A stretch of 64,000 nucleotides of DNA from Paenibacillus barcinonensis (GTDB lineage Bacteria > Bacillota > Bacilli > Paenibacillales > Paenibacillaceae). Location of the stretch: positions 310,001 through 374,000 of the forward strand of contig NZ_QJSW01000003.1 of NCBI RefSeq assembly GCF_003217495.1. The letters run 5' to 3'. The translations under genes were made by a program, and so were the position numbers. Of this stretch, positions 17,894-27,768 are shown piece by piece. The number at the start of each line of letters is the position of its first letter. Positions within the stretch are counted from its first letter, which is position 1. Under the pieces are notes generated by a model. The model did not search any database. It worked only from the letters and a program-made list of their open reading frames with translations, and was not told where the DNA came from.

Positions 17894-20125
17894 TTACAGG
17901 GATCGGGATGGTTTCTTTTCTTGCTTCTCGGTCACCGGCACATACTTGCCTGGCCAGAAAGCCCATTTGCCCAGCAGCGCTGTAATCGCTGGCACCATAA
18001 ACGGACGAACCAGGAACGTGTCGAGCAGCACCCCTACGGCAGTGATGATGCCGAACTGCACCAGCACCTGAATCGGCAAGGTTGCCAGAACAGCAAACGT
18101 ACCTGCCAGAATCAGACCGGCAGAGGTGATAACCGAGCTGGTCTCGCCTACACCTTCTTTGATCGCTTGACGAAGCGGCATTGTTTTGCGCTTCTGCCAG
18201 ATGCTTGAGATCATGAAGATGTTATAATCCTCGCCCAGTGCCACCAGGAAAACAAAGGAGTAGAGCGGTATTGCACCCTGTATCGCCTCTGCTCCAAGTC
18301 CATAGTGGATAATGATCCAACCAAGGCCTAGTGCAGAGAAATATGACAGCACAACTGTCGCAATCAGGTATGCCGTAGCCACAACGGAGCGAAGGTAGAG
18401 CAGCAGCAGCAAAGTAATCAGGCCGATGACCACCGGGATAATAATTTTGGCATCCCGTTCGCCGACAACCTCAATATCATATTGCTCAGCGGTCTGCCCA
18501 TCAATCCAGACCTGCTTGTCTGCATTAGATACCCCCGCATCCTTCAATGCTGCTTCTGCTGTAGACCGCAGATCAGGAATACGCTGCATTGCTTCCATGG
18601 AATACGGGTTCAGATTGAATTCCACATCGTATGCGGTAATGTTGGCATTCTCGGCACCTTGCTGCGCGTCACTTACCTTGCTGATATAATCCAGTGATTC
18701 GAGCCGCTGCTTCAGATCGGTCTCCTTGCCGCCAGCATCCACAATCACTTTGACCGGAGCCAGCTCCCCTTGGGAAAACTGCTCACCAATAACCTTGAAG
18801 CCCTCACGGGAAGGCACATTTTCCGGGAAGGAGGAAAGCAGGTCATACGTGAATTTCACCTGACTAGAGAAGGCAGCCATACCTCCAAGCAACACAACCG
18901 TAATCGCCAGAACCGTCCACGGCTTGGTCGTTACGATGCGTCCGATCCAGCTTTCGCGAATTTTGCGCGGAGCTGGTGCCGGTTTGCCTTTTTTCTTCGC
19001 CCGTTCCACTTCCATCTCATGAGTGCGTGGAACAAACGGATAGAACGAGCCCCGTCCAAAGATGGCAAGCAATGCCGGAACCAGCGTCAGACTTGCAATA
19101 AACATAATAAAGATGGACAGACTGAATGGTACAGCAAAACGATGATATGCTCCATATTCAGCCAATAGCAGCACCAGCAGGGCCACCACAACCGTGAATC
19201 CACTCATCGCAATCGCGCCGGATGAACCGGTGATTGCCTGGAAGATTGCTTTCTTTTTGTCCGGCTCATGATAGAGAATTTGACGGTATCTGGAGATCAT
19301 GAACAGACAGTAATCTGTTCCGGCTCCGAAGAGCAATACAGTCATAATCGAGATGGACTGTGCATCCACCGTGATCCAGCCCTGATCCGCCATGAATCCG
19401 AGAATTGGACTCGTGACCATATAGGCAAAGCCAACCGCAATAATCGGGATGATCGCCAGTACCGGCGAGCGATAGATCAAGAGCAGCAGCACCAGTACCA
19501 GCACCACCGTTGCAATTAGCAGGGACACATCCGCGGAGGAAAACAATCCGCTCGCATCAATGGAGATTCCAACTGGCCCGGTTACACGGGCAATCAGCTT
19601 GCTTTCATTGTCTATAGCCGTATCAAATGGATTCATGCCGAAGATGGCTTTTGTTTTTTCCTCCAGCCCTTCAATGCCTGCCTTCAGCTGCTTCGAATCG
19701 GCATCCTTATTGAAGAACAGCGGCATAACGATGGTGCTGCCATCTTCGGAGAGCTGCCCCTTGAGTGCTTGCGGAGGCAGTTTATATAGTGGCACAACAG
19801 ACTGCTGCTGCTCCACCGGGTCCTGATCCAGCCGTTCGGTTAACGCCTGAATCTGCTGTATCTGATCCTCGGTCAGACCGGCGGGGTTACGCCACACGAT
19901 GAGTGCGGGTAAGCCCTCACCGCCGGGGAACTCCTTTTTCGCCAAGGCAGCAGCCTGTACAGACGGTTTCGAATCACTCAGGTCCTGTGCATTATTCGTC
20001 TCACGGTCACCTACTGCCGGCCAGATCACACCAAGCACAACCGCAATCACAATCCATACGAGCAATGTAACCCATTTACTTCGTTTGCCCGCCACAAAGC
20101 GGCCATAACCTGAACCTTCCTGCAT
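17894..20125 (-). CDS. MMPL/RND-family transporter (YdfJ-like)
   Basis: 743 residues with the duplicated RND layout: one helix near residue 20, a large extracellular loop, then six helices, and the same again. Family words occur in each half: GAGTDYCLFMISRYRQ (about residues 265-280) and ALGEDYNIFMISSIWQKR, both followed by GxxxxxSGFTVVVA- or TSAGLILAGTF-type helices. It probably exports a lipid or drug with proton coupling. Start ATG 20125 follows GGGAGATG. The divergent TetR gene 200 bp upstream is the likely regulator. Confidence 0.92.
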   Translation of the reverse strand: MQEGSGYGRFVAGKRSKWVTLLVWIVIAVVLGVIWPAVGDRETNNAQDLSDSKPSVQAAALAKKEFPGGEGLPALIVWRNPAGLTEDQIQQIQALTERLDQDPVEQQQSVVPLYKLPPQALKGQLSEDGSTIVMPLFFNKDADSKQLKAGIEGLEEKTKAIFGMNPFDTAIDNESKLIARVTGPVGISIDASGLFSSADVSLLIATVVLVLVLLLLIYRSPVLAIIPIIAVGFAYMVTSPILGFMADQGWITVDAQSISIMTVLLFGAGTDYCLFMISRYRQILYHEPDKKKAIFQAITGSSGAIAMSGFTVVVALLVLLLAEYGAYHRFAVPFSLSIFIMFIASLTLVPALLAIFGRGSFYPFVPRTHEMEVERAKKKGKPAPAPRKIRESWIGRIVTTKPWTVLAITVVLLGGMAAFSSQVKFTYDLLSSFPENVPSREGFKVIGEQFSQGELAPVKVIVDAGGKETDLKQRLESLDYISKVSDAQQGAENANITAYDVEFNLNPYSMEAMQRIPDLRSTAEAALKDAGVSNADKQVWIDGQTAEQYDIEVVGERDAKIIIPVVIGLITLLLLLYLRSVVATAYLIATVVLSYFSALGLGWIIIHYGLGAEAIQGAIPLYSFVFLVALGEDYNIFMISSIWQKRKTMPLRQAIKEGVGETSSVITSAGLILAGTFAVLATLPIQVLVQFGIITAVGVLLDTFLVRPFMVPAITALLGKWAFWPGKYVPVTEKQEKKPSRSL

Positions 20126-20233
20126 GGTTTATTCATCTCCCTAGTTTTGTTTAATGTTAAGCAGGCATTACCTTAAAAAAGCCCTAATTCATGTCATGGC
20201 ATAGAAATGAACCGTGGGTCATAATATAATTGA

Positions 20234-20263
20234 GTTAATTATATATACCGGAAGGTTAATTAT
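20234..20263. promoter_or_regulatory. Candidate TetR operator: two GTTAATTAT direct repeats
   Basis: GTTAATTAT occurs at 20234-20242 and 20255-20263, exactly 21 bp (two helical turns) apart, each containing the palindrome TAATTA. The pair sits between the divergent MMPL and TetR genes, where a shared operator is expected. Confidence 0.5.
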
Positions 20264-20326
20264 GCAATCCCTAATTTTATGTCAATATAAAGCAAATTAT
20301 TTTATCCAAAAACGAGGTCGGTGTTT

Positions 20327-20956
20327 ATGAGTAAAAAAACAGCAAAACAAACAAGCACGGCGCGTGCTCCGGGCAGACCCAAAGCGGGAGCAGATCAGAC
20401 ATCTGCCTACTCCAGCATATTATTGACTGCCTCCAGAATGTTTATGGAATACGGGTACGAGGCCGTTTCTCTTCAGCAGATTGCTTCCGTATGTAAGGTA
20501 ACCAAAGCATCAATCTATTATCATTTTTCCAGTAAACCCGAGCTGTTCACTGCAGCAATTACCCGCATGATGGGAATGGGCATGGAGCAAACAGCATTAC
20601 GTTTAAGTGAACCGGGTACGTTGCACGAGCGACTGGTCAGTGTGGCAGCGGCCAAGATGCAGCAGTCTCATGTGGATACGGAAACGATGATGCGCGAAGC
20701 CAATGCATACCTGAGTACCGAGCAGCTCGCCCAAATCCGTGAGGCAGAGCATCGTATCTTCGAGGTGCTCGCCACACATTTTCAGCGTGAGATGGACAAC
20801 GGTTATTTGCGTCAGGGCAATACCTTGCTGCTCGCTCAGGCCTTTACATCCTTGCTGATGCTTGCCAACCGCGAGGATGTACGCCATATGCATGAGACCA
20901 TCGCTGAGCTGGCGCAGGAGTTGGTTGGACTGTTTTTGAATGGAGCGGTTAATTAA
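20327..20956 (+). CDS. TetR-family transcriptional regulator
   Basis: 209 residues. The HTH is at about residues 28-75 (ILLTASRMFMEYGYEAVSLQQIASVCKVTKASIYYHFSSKPELF), the standard TetR N-terminal domain; the C-terminal ligand domain is helical and not assignable. An Arg/Lys/Pro-rich tail precedes the HTH. Start ATG 20327 lies about 10 nt after GAGG; a GTG 6 nt upstream would also be in frame. It is divergent from the MMPL exporter, the usual arrangement for a local repressor of an efflux pump. A GNAT gene follows 33 bp downstream and may be cotranscribed. Confidence 0.92.
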   Translation: MSKKTAKQTSTARAPGRPKAGADQTSAYSSILLTASRMFMEYGYEAVSLQQIASVCKVTKASIYYHFSSKPELFTAAITRMMGMGMEQTALRLSEPGTLHERLVSVAAAKMQQSHVDTETMMREANAYLSTEQLAQIREAEHRIFEVLATHFQREMDNGYLRQGNTLLLAQAFTSLLMLANREDVRHMHETIAELAQELVGLFLNGAVN

Positions 20957-20989
20957 TCCATCATTATCGTTACTAAAGGAGGAACACCC

Positions 20990-21571
20990 ATGTCACAGCC
21001 TAAACCTACGAATCGTATCGTCAAGTTAATGGAAACCAAACGCATCTATCTTCGCCCATTCGAAACGACGGATGTGGAGGCCTATTACCCGAGCCTGTTT
21101 GATGCCGAGCTGCGCAGACTTACAGGAACTCAGCGCAGCTTCACCCTCGCTCAGGTTGAACGTTATGTAGAAAGTGCAGCACAGGATGATTCCAGACTTA
21201 TGCTGCTCATTGCCTTGCAAGGAACACACGAAATTATCGGTGAAGTTGTACTGATGGATATCCATGCCCAAAACCGCAGCGCTCATATCCGCGTTGCCAT
21301 TGATCAGCCTGCCCATCAAGGGAAAGGTTATGGAAGTGAAGCGATACTGCTGATGCTTGATTATGGATTCGGAATCGCCAATCTGCATCGGATCGAGCTG
21401 GAGGTGTTTGCGTTTAACGAGCGTGCCATTCGCACTTATGAGAAGCTGGGATTCCAGCGGGAGGGCGTGAAACGGGACGTATTGTATTACCATCATCAGT
21501 ACCACGATGCCATTCTGATGAGCATACTTGAAGATGAGTTCCGGCGGAGACATCTGACAACGTCTGAATAA
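20990..21571 (+). CDS. GNAT family N-acetyltransferase (RimJ/RimL-like)
   Basis: 193 residues. N-terminal IYLRPFETTDVEAYY and the acetyl-CoA motif A (IDQPAHQGKGYGSEAILLMLDYGF, Q/RxxGxG/A present as QGKGYG) are followed by LHRIELEVFAFNERAIRTYEKLGF, the typical motif B of RimJ/RimL and SpeG relatives. It transfers an acetyl group to an amine, either a protein N-terminus or a small polyamine-like substrate. Start ATG 20990 has an ideal AAAGGAGGA site. It lies just after the TetR gene. Confidence 0.9.
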   Translation: MSQPKPTNRIVKLMETKRIYLRPFETTDVEAYYPSLFDAELRRLTGTQRSFTLAQVERYVESAAQDDSRLMLLIALQGTHEIIGEVVLMDIHAQNRSAHIRVAIDQPAHQGKGYGSEAILLMLDYGFGIANLHRIELEVFAFNERAIRTYEKLGFQREGVKRDVLYYHHQYHDAILMSILEDEFRRRHLTTSE

Positions 21572-21586
21572 CCACAGCTCATTGAC

Positions 21587-21616
21587 AAAAAAACGGGGGG
21601 GGAGATTACTCCCCCG
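21587..21616 (-). terminator. Terminator overlapping the lipid-kinase stop codon
   Basis: On the minus strand CGGGGGAG pairs with CTCCCCCCCCG, followed by T7. The TAA stop of the kinase (21606-21608) sits in the loop, so the hairpin begins inside the coding sequence. Confidence 0.82.
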
Positions 21617-22502
21617 CCCCAGTAAGAAAATGTAAATGACCTGACAGCACCGATAGCTCGGCCGGTGTTTGCAGATACAATTCACCGTCGGTATCGGCCA
21701 GCATAGGCTCATCTGTATGTAGTTTCAGAGATGATGCTTTGAGATAGATAATGCTTTCGTTTTGCGGATTGAACTCTTCCTGTGGCTTGTGTGACAAAAT
21801 ATCTCGCAACAACGGCAGACCTGTCTCTCGGATAATAAGCACATCCAGCTTGCCATCCTCCATGGAATCTTTTGCAAACGGGAGTGCATTCGTTGCAAGT
21901 GAGCGACCATTCGAAACGTAGATCATAACGGCCTCTCCTTCCAGCTTTTCTCCGTCTGCCTCCAACACGTAATGAAACCCCTTGGCTGCATTTACGGTCT
22001 GCAATGTACTGATGAAATAACTAAGTTTACCCAGTGCCCCTTTCAGGTTGGGATTAATATTTTGCGAAGTATCACTAATAAGGCCGATGCCGTAAAAGTT
22101 GGTAAACACCCGGTCATTGGCACGGCCAATATCGACAAGCTTTGTTTTCCCCTCAATGAACTCCTTAGCCGCCGTCTTCACATCCGGTGAAATGCCGAGT
22201 GAACGCGCAAAATCATTGCAGGTTCCTCCAGGCAAAACGCCAACCAAAGGTGGATTCTCCAGAACTGCAAGTCCATTAACACATTCGTGGACTGTTCCGT
22301 CCCCGCCTAAAATAAATACCACATCAAATTGTTCGCCGCGCTCACGACATAACCGTTCTCCGTCCCCCGGACCATTGGTACGAGCGATAACCAACTCTTG
22401 AAAAGCTGGAGCCAGCTCTCCGACAGCTACACCTACGGTATTTGCACGATTTGACTTACCCGCGTGACTGTGATGAATTAAGAGTGCTCTGTTAAAATCC
22501 AA
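21606..22502 (-). CDS. Diacylglycerol/lipid kinase family protein (YegS/DgkB fold)
   Basis: 298 residues. The ATP-binding motif FILGGDGTVHECVNGL (GGDGT) and the second block VLPGGTCNDFARSLGI identify the DAGK catalytic family; GKLDVLIIRET and the C-terminal DTDGELYLQTPAEL are also typical. It phosphorylates diacylglycerol or a related lipid at the inner membrane face. The start is TTG 22502, 8 nt after GGGAGG. It is monocistronic. Confidence 0.9.
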   Translation of the reverse strand: MDFNRALLIHHSHAGKSNRANTVGVAVGELAPAFQELVIARTNGPGDGERLCRERGEQFDVVFILGGDGTVHECVNGLAVLENPPLVGVLPGGTCNDFARSLGISPDVKTAAKEFIEGKTKLVDIGRANDRVFTNFYGIGLISDTSQNINPNLKGALGKLSYFISTLQTVNAAKGFHYVLEADGEKLEGEAVMIYVSNGRSLATNALPFAKDSMEDGKLDVLIIRETGLPLLRDILSHKPQEEFNPQNESIIYLKASSLKLHTDEPMLADTDGELYLQTPAELSVLSGHLHFLTGAGE

Positions 22503-22761
22503 TGTATCTTCCTCCCTCTTGATGCTTGACGATGGTTGATCCTGTTACATCTGGAACCGATGATTTCATAGCAATTAAATGATGATTCCAGTAAAATTAT
22601 AATAACACTTTCTAATATTCGAATAAAATGCATCCTTCAGCTCCATGCAGCCGTACTAGTATCATACATGTTGTCCTGCAAAGAATTGAATACTATGCAC
22701 ATCGTGTACTGCAATTCAAACGGTTTAATTCTATAGCAGATCAGAATTGGAGGTATTCCCA

Positions 22762-23289
22762 ATGATTCCAGCTACATTAGAGCAATTAGAGCAAGTACGC
22801 AAGGAATGCCGCACCATGGTTCGCAAGAGAGCGACCGCTTCAGCCGGCTCCACACTCGTACCTCTTCCCGGTACAGATGTCATCGCTGACGTGGGTATGC
22901 TGATGCAACTGTTACCTGCCATTAACAACAAATTCGGATTATCGCAAAAGCAGCTCGACGGTCTCGATCCTGAAACGAAATCTATGATTTATGGATTTGT
23001 GATGTCCATTGGAAGTAAAATCATCGGCCGCATGGTCACCAAGGAACTGGTCGTTCAAGTGCTCAAACGGGTAGGGGTACGTGTTGCAACCAAGTCGGTT
23101 GCCAAGTTTGTCCCGTTTGCAGGACAAGGCCTTGCCGCAGCTCTCAGCTTCACCGCCATGCGCTACGTGGGCAACAAACACATCGACGACTGTTATGAAG
23201 TAGTCAAACGTATGATAGAACAGCGTGAAGGGCTCTCAGGTGAACCCACACCGGCATTAGGTTCAGCAGAATTAGAGCAAACAAAATAA
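22762..23289 (+). CDS. DUF697-like small membrane-associated protein
   Basis: 175 residues. The core VPLPGTDVIADVGMLMQLLPAINNKFGLS is the proline-glycine hydrophobic signature of the DUF697/YcjF family (often found C-terminal to GTPases). A second amphipathic region, VATKSVAKFVPFAGQGLAAALSFTAMRYVG, would insert in or lie on the membrane. No GTPase domain is attached here. Function is unknown. ATG 22762 follows GGAGGT; a TTG in the ribosome site is in frame but unlikely. Confidence 0.75.
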   Translation: MIPATLEQLEQVRKECRTMVRKRATASAGSTLVPLPGTDVIADVGMLMQLLPAINNKFGLSQKQLDGLDPETKSMIYGFVMSIGSKIIGRMVTKELVVQVLKRVGVRVATKSVAKFVPFAGQGLAAALSFTAMRYVGNKHIDDCYEVVKRMIEQREGLSGEPTPALGSAELEQTK

Positions 23290-23292
23290 AGT

Positions 23293-23337
23293 ATAAGAGC
23301 TCCTGTACAATACTTTACGGGAGCTCTTATCTTTATT
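23293..23337 (+). terminator. Terminator after the DUF697-like gene
   Basis: ATAAGAGCTCC pairs perfectly with GGAGCTCTTAT (23320-23330), followed by CTTTATTT. Confidence 0.85.
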
Positions 23338-23486
23338 TGGAGAACTTAATAATCTATATTTGTATCTTTCTGAGCATCCAGATCGCTTGTCCCAGATATA
23401 CTCTGAATTTATATGACCAGCATTCCACAAAACAAAGAGACCTATTATTCCCTGTTCTAATTCATGTGAAATGCTGGCTGAGTATT

Positions 23487-25370
23487 CTAAATCGCCTGCG
23501 GCTGCTGCTCCGAGAACTGACTGTTGTACAGGTCAGCATAGAAGCCCTGCTTCGCCATAAGCTCCTCATGATTCCCCTGTTCAATCACGTTACCGTGATC
23601 CATCACCAGGATCAGATCGGCACCGCGAATGGTAGACAGACGGTGGGCGATAACAAAACTCGTACGGTTTTGCATCAGTTCATTCATCGCTTTCTGGATA
23701 AAGACCTCGGTCCGTGTATCCACGCTGCTGGTCGCTTCATCGAGAATCATAATGGATGGATTCGCCAGAATCGCTCTCGCAATGGTCAATAGCTGCTTCT
23801 GACCTTGAGAGATGTTTGACGCCTCTTCATTCAGAATCGTATCGTAGCCATCCGGCAGGGTGCGAATGAAATGATCCGCATGGGCAGCAACAGCGGCTTT
23901 GACCACTTCCTCTTCCGTTGCTCCTTCCCGCCCATAGGCAATGTTATCCCGAATCGTACCGTTGAACAGCCACGTATCCTGAAGCACCATGCCAAACATA
24001 CTGCGCAGATTGCTGCGTGACATCTCCTTGATATTGATGCCGTCAATGGTGATACGGCCACTTTGCAGCTCGTAGAAGCGCATGAGCAGGTTGATCAATG
24101 TCGTTTTCCCGGCCCCGGTCGGCCCGACAATAGCTACGGTCTGTCCTGGCGCAACATCAATGTTCATGTTGTGAATGAGCAGTTCATTTGCCTTATAACC
24201 AAAATCCACTGCTTCAAAGGCAACCGCACCTGTCGGAACTTTCAAGACTGCGGGCTGCTTCGACTCAGGCACTTCCTCTTCCTCATCCAATAATTCAAAC
24301 ACCCGTTCCGCCGAAGCAATGGTTGACTGAATAATGTTGGAGATGTTCGCGATCTGGTTGATCGGCTGTGTGAACTGACGTGAATATTGGGTAAAGGCCA
24401 GAATATCCCCGATGGAGATGGAGCCCCGTGTAACAAAAATTCCGCCAACTACACAGATCAGCACGTAACCCAGGTTCCCGACAAAGTTCATCAAGGGCAT
24501 AATAATGCCGGAGATAAACTGTGCTTTCCAGCCGGAGGCATACAACTCCTCATTCACTTTCTCAAATTGCTGTACGGATTTCTCCTCGCGTCCGAACGCT
24601 TTGACGACCTTATGGCCGGTGTACATCTCTTCCACATGACCGTTCAGCTGCCCAAGCGACTTCTGCTGTCCTGCAAAATGCTTCTGCGAGCGGGAAGCCA
24701 CCAGCATAACGACCACAACACTGAGCGGTAATGTCAAAATCGTAATCAACGTCATCCACGGACTGATGGTGAGCATCATTATGATGACACCAACAATGGT
24801 TACGACAGACGTAATAAACTGAGCCAAGCTCTGTTGCAGCGTGTTGCTGATATTATCCACGTCATTGGTTGCACGACTGAGCGTCTCACCATGTGTACGG
24901 GAATCAAAATATTTGAGCGGCAATCGTCCAACCTTGGCACTGATCTGCTCACGCATATCATAGACAACACGTTGTGCCACACCAGCCATCAGGTACTGCT
25001 GTACATACATGAAGGCGGCACTGAACAGATACAATCCAAGCAGAAGATACAGCACCCTCATCAAGGCTGGAAAATCAACCCCGGCTCCCTGCACACCCTG
25101 CATAACGGCGATGGCTCCTTTGGCAAGAATGTTTGTACCCTCCGCCATCACCTTCGGGCTTATAATGCTGAACACGGTGCTTAGAATAGCCGCAACCAGT
25201 ACCCAAAGCAAACGAACGCTGTGTGGTTTTAAATACTGAATCAGGCGACGCAATGTACCCTTGAAATCTTTGGCTTTTTCAGCCGGAGGGCGCATGCCCA
25301 TACCACCGCCGGGATGACCCGGCCCACGCGGAGCACTTGGCGCTTTGCGTTCTGCTGTACGTTCACTCAT
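23487..25370 (-). CDS. ABC exporter half-transporter, catalytic partner
   Basis: 627 residues: six-helix exporter domain (about 45-350) then an ATPase. Walker A is GPTGAGKTT, the signature is ISQGQKQLLTIA (SQGQK rather than SGGQ), and Walker B reads IMILDEATSSVDTRTE with the catalytic Glu present. It has a Gly/Pro-rich 35-residue N-terminal tail. Its ATG overlaps the stop of the preceding ABC gene by 4 nt, so the pair are translationally coupled and very probably form a heterodimeric multidrug-type exporter (YfiB/YfiC, LmrCD, BmrCD class). In such dimers this subunit contributes the consensus hydrolytic Glu. Confidence 0.92.
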   Translation of the reverse strand: MSERTAERKAPSAPRGPGHPGGGMGMRPPAEKAKDFKGTLRRLIQYLKPHSVRLLWVLVAAILSTVFSIISPKVMAEGTNILAKGAIAVMQGVQGAGVDFPALMRVLYLLLGLYLFSAAFMYVQQYLMAGVAQRVVYDMREQISAKVGRLPLKYFDSRTHGETLSRATNDVDNISNTLQQSLAQFITSVVTIVGVIIMMLTISPWMTLITILTLPLSVVVVMLVASRSQKHFAGQQKSLGQLNGHVEEMYTGHKVVKAFGREEKSVQQFEKVNEELYASGWKAQFISGIIMPLMNFVGNLGYVLICVVGGIFVTRGSISIGDILAFTQYSRQFTQPINQIANISNIIQSTIASAERVFELLDEEEEVPESKQPAVLKVPTGAVAFEAVDFGYKANELLIHNMNIDVAPGQTVAIVGPTGAGKTTLINLLMRFYELQSGRITIDGINIKEMSRSNLRSMFGMVLQDTWLFNGTIRDNIAYGREGATEEEVVKAAVAAHADHFIRTLPDGYDTILNEEASNISQGQKQLLTIARAILANPSIMILDEATSSVDTRTEVFIQKAMNELMQNRTSFVIAHRLSTIRGADLILVMDHGNVIEQGNHEELMAKQGFYADLYNSQFSEQQPQAI

Positions 25371-27094
25371 GCGATCTCCTCCTCAGTCAGCTGGGAGGAT
25401 ACAATCTCGCGATACACTTCATTGTTCTCCAGCAGCTCTTTATGTGTTCCTGAGCCGACAATTCGGCCTTCATCCATCACAAGGATACGGTCTGCATCCA
25501 TCACCGTGCTTACCCGCTGGGCGACGATCAGTACGGCCGCTTCCGTCGTTTCCGACTTGAGTGCAGCACGAAGTTTGGCATCCGTTTTGAAATCCAGAGC
25601 CGAAAAGCTGTCATCAAAAATATATATGTCCGGACGACGAACCAGTGCCCGTGCAATGGATAAACGCTGCTTCTGTCCACCAGACACGTTATTTCCGCCT
25701 TGTGCAATCAGGCTGTCATACCCGTCCTTCATCTCGGAGATGAAGTTCTCGGCCTGTGCTGTACGCGCTGCCTGCATGACCTCATCCATACTCGCATCAT
25801 CTTTGCCGTGACGAATGTTCTCTGCAATCGTGCCTGTGAACAGCACTGCCTTTTGCGGTACGAACCCGATCTTGGATCGCAGCTCCTCCTGTCGAAGCTC
25901 ACGTACATCCGTTCCATTGACACGCACTGTGCCAGCAGTGACATCATAGAAACGCGGGATGAGACTGAGTAACGTGGTCTTTCCTGAACCCGTCCCGCCG
26001 ATAATGGCTGTCGTTTCACCCGAACGAGCCGTGAAGGAAATATCGGACAGCGCCGCATTCTCTGCACCCGGGTAACGGAAGGTGACATGATCGAACTCAA
26101 TCGTTCCCTGCATGGATTTCATCGTTGAAGGCTGTACAGGATCGGACAGATCTGGCTGCATATCCAGCACTTCATTAATACGTTCCGCCGAAGCTGATGC
26201 TCTCGGAATCATAACAAAGATCATGGACACCATAATCAGGGAGAACATGATCTGCATCGCATACTGCACAAAGGCAATCAGAGCACCGATGTTCATATCA
26301 CCACTATCAAGCCGCAGACCGCCAAAATACAGAATGGCAATCATGGAAAAGTTCATGACCAGCATCATAACCGGCATGACGGTTGCCATCAGCACATTAA
26401 CCTTGATGGATGCATCTCTGAGTTCGGTATTGGCTCCATTGAAACGAACACGCTCATGCTCGCCCCGATTAAAGGAGCGAACAACCCGAATACCCGTCAA
26501 CTGCTCGCGCAGCACAAGGTTAAGCCGGTCCAGCTTTTTCTGAATTTGCTTGAATAGTGGAAAGCCTTTGGAACCGATGAATGCAATCGCTCCGGCCAGT
26601 ACAGGCAAGACAACTAGAAATATGGTGGACAGCTTTGCATCCTGAGAAACCGCCATGAATATCCCCCCGATACACATCATCGGAGCCATAATCATCATAC
26701 GCAGCATCATCGTTAATACGTTCTGTACCTGAGTGATGTCGTTGGTTGTGCGAGTAATCAGTGAAGCCGTGCCCAGCTTGTCGAACTCCTGTAGAGAGAA
26801 ATTCTCTACATGCCGAAACACTCTGCTGCGCAGCTGCTTGGCGAATCCGCCCGCTGTGCGTGAAGACAGATAACTCGCGATAATAGAACAGGCTGTTCCG
26901 CCAATCGCGATCAGCAGCATGAAACCGCCAATTTTCCAGATATAAGGCACATCACCTTTGACGATACCGAAATTCACGATATCTGCCATTAAGGTAGGCA
27001 AGTACAGCTCAGCCATCGTTTGCAGAAAGACAAGCCCCAGAATGAAAATAATCGGGATACGATATGGCTGGAGCATGCGAAACAGTTTCATCAT
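25367..27094 (-). CDS. ABC exporter half-transporter, degenerate-site partner
   Basis: 575 residues with exporter helices (about 1-310) and an ATPase: Walker A GGTGSGKTTL, signature VSGGQKQRLSIA, Walker B IYIFDDSFSALDFKTD. The residue after the Walker B Asp is Asp instead of the catalytic Glu, the mark of the noncatalytic nucleotide site in heterodimeric ABC exporters. It overlaps both neighbours by 4 nt (MarR upstream, second ABC downstream), so all three form one operon. The substrate is unknown. Confidence 0.92.
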   Translation of the reverse strand: MMKLFRMLQPYRIPIIFILGLVFLQTMAELYLPTLMADIVNFGIVKGDVPYIWKIGGFMLLIAIGGTACSIIASYLSSRTAGGFAKQLRSRVFRHVENFSLQEFDKLGTASLITRTTNDITQVQNVLTMMLRMMIMAPMMCIGGIFMAVSQDAKLSTIFLVVLPVLAGAIAFIGSKGFPLFKQIQKKLDRLNLVLREQLTGIRVVRSFNRGEHERVRFNGANTELRDASIKVNVLMATVMPVMMLVMNFSMIAILYFGGLRLDSGDMNIGALIAFVQYAMQIMFSLIMVSMIFVMIPRASASAERINEVLDMQPDLSDPVQPSTMKSMQGTIEFDHVTFRYPGAENAALSDISFTARSGETTAIIGGTGSGKTTLLSLIPRFYDVTAGTVRVNGTDVRELRQEELRSKIGFVPQKAVLFTGTIAENIRHGKDDASMDEVMQAARTAQAENFISEMKDGYDSLIAQGGNNVSGGQKQRLSIARALVRRPDIYIFDDSFSALDFKTDAKLRAALKSETTEAAVLIVAQRVSTVMDADRILVMDEGRIVGSGTHKELLENNEVYREIVSSQLTEEEIA

Positions 27095-27675
27095 GGCGTA
27101 TCATCTCCTTGTTCGGGTGCATCATTTCTGTGCTCGGTTGTTTCATCCCCTTGTTTAGTTGAATCGCTGGAAGGGGAAACTTGTGTATCAAAGAAGGTGT
27201 ACACCTTGCTGAGCAGTTCAGCCAATTGCAGACTGTCCGCTTCGCCCAGATGTTCGACCAGTCTATTAAACGTTGCCATCCGTTCTTCATGTGCCGCACG
27301 AATGATCGCACGGCCTGCATCTGTAATCGTAATTCTTACAGCCCGCCGATCCTCAGGGTCCATTGTGCGCTCCACCAGACCCTCATCCTCCAGACCGCGA
27401 ATAACCGGGGTAATGGTTGGTGATTTTACGCGTAGCAATGCGCTGATCTCCGATACTTTCAGTCCCGGATGCTCCTGGTTCAGATGGCTCTCAAAATCAG
27501 GCGGATTATCGCGCCAATCCATGCGCTCACCCGGATGTGCGCCATGAAGCAGACAGGCCAGCACCATAATCTCATTATGATTGCGCCCATGTGGCTTATG
27601 CTGTCTCCATTTACCTTTGTTAAACTGCATAATGGAGTATAAAAGCTTCTGAGCCACCGGATCTATGCCAGTCAT
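27091..27675 (-). CDS. MarR-family regulator of the ABC exporter operon
   Basis: 194 residues. Winged-helix core LKVSEISALLRVKSPTITPVIRGLEDEGLVERTMDPEDRRAVRITITDAGR (about residues 75-125) is a clear MarR domain with the DxRxxxxxLT wing. The C-terminus has an unusual polar tail rich in Asp, Gln, Thr. ATG 27675 is preferred (8 nt after AAGGAGG); the GTG just before is in frame. First gene of the operon; a 13-bp-arm palindrome 60 bp upstream is its likely autoregulatory operator, de-repressed by the exported drug. Confidence 0.9.
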   Translation of the reverse strand: MTGIDPVAQKLLYSIMQFNKGKWRQHKPHGRNHNEIMVLACLLHGAHPGERMDWRDNPPDFESHLNQEHPGLKVSEISALLRVKSPTITPVIRGLEDEGLVERTMDPEDRRAVRITITDAGRAIIRAAHEERMATFNRLVEHLGEADSLQLAELLSKVYTFFDTQVSPSSDSTKQGDETTEHRNDAPEQGDDTP

Positions 27676-27735
27676 CACATCATCCTCCTTCTCAGTTCTT
27701 GCCGGAACAGAACGTCCGTCAGAACAATCATAGTC

Positions 27736-27768
27736 TGTCTATTAAATAGGTCACTTATTTAATAGACA
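27736..27768. promoter_or_regulatory. Palindrome upstream of the MarR-ABC operon
   Basis: Perfect arms TGTCTATTAAATA and TATTTAATAGACA around GGTCACT. A further half-site AATTTAATAG and a second weaker palindrome AGTACA...TGTACT (27780-27804) lie just upstream. Position and AT-rich symmetry fit a MarR operator. Confidence 0.65.
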
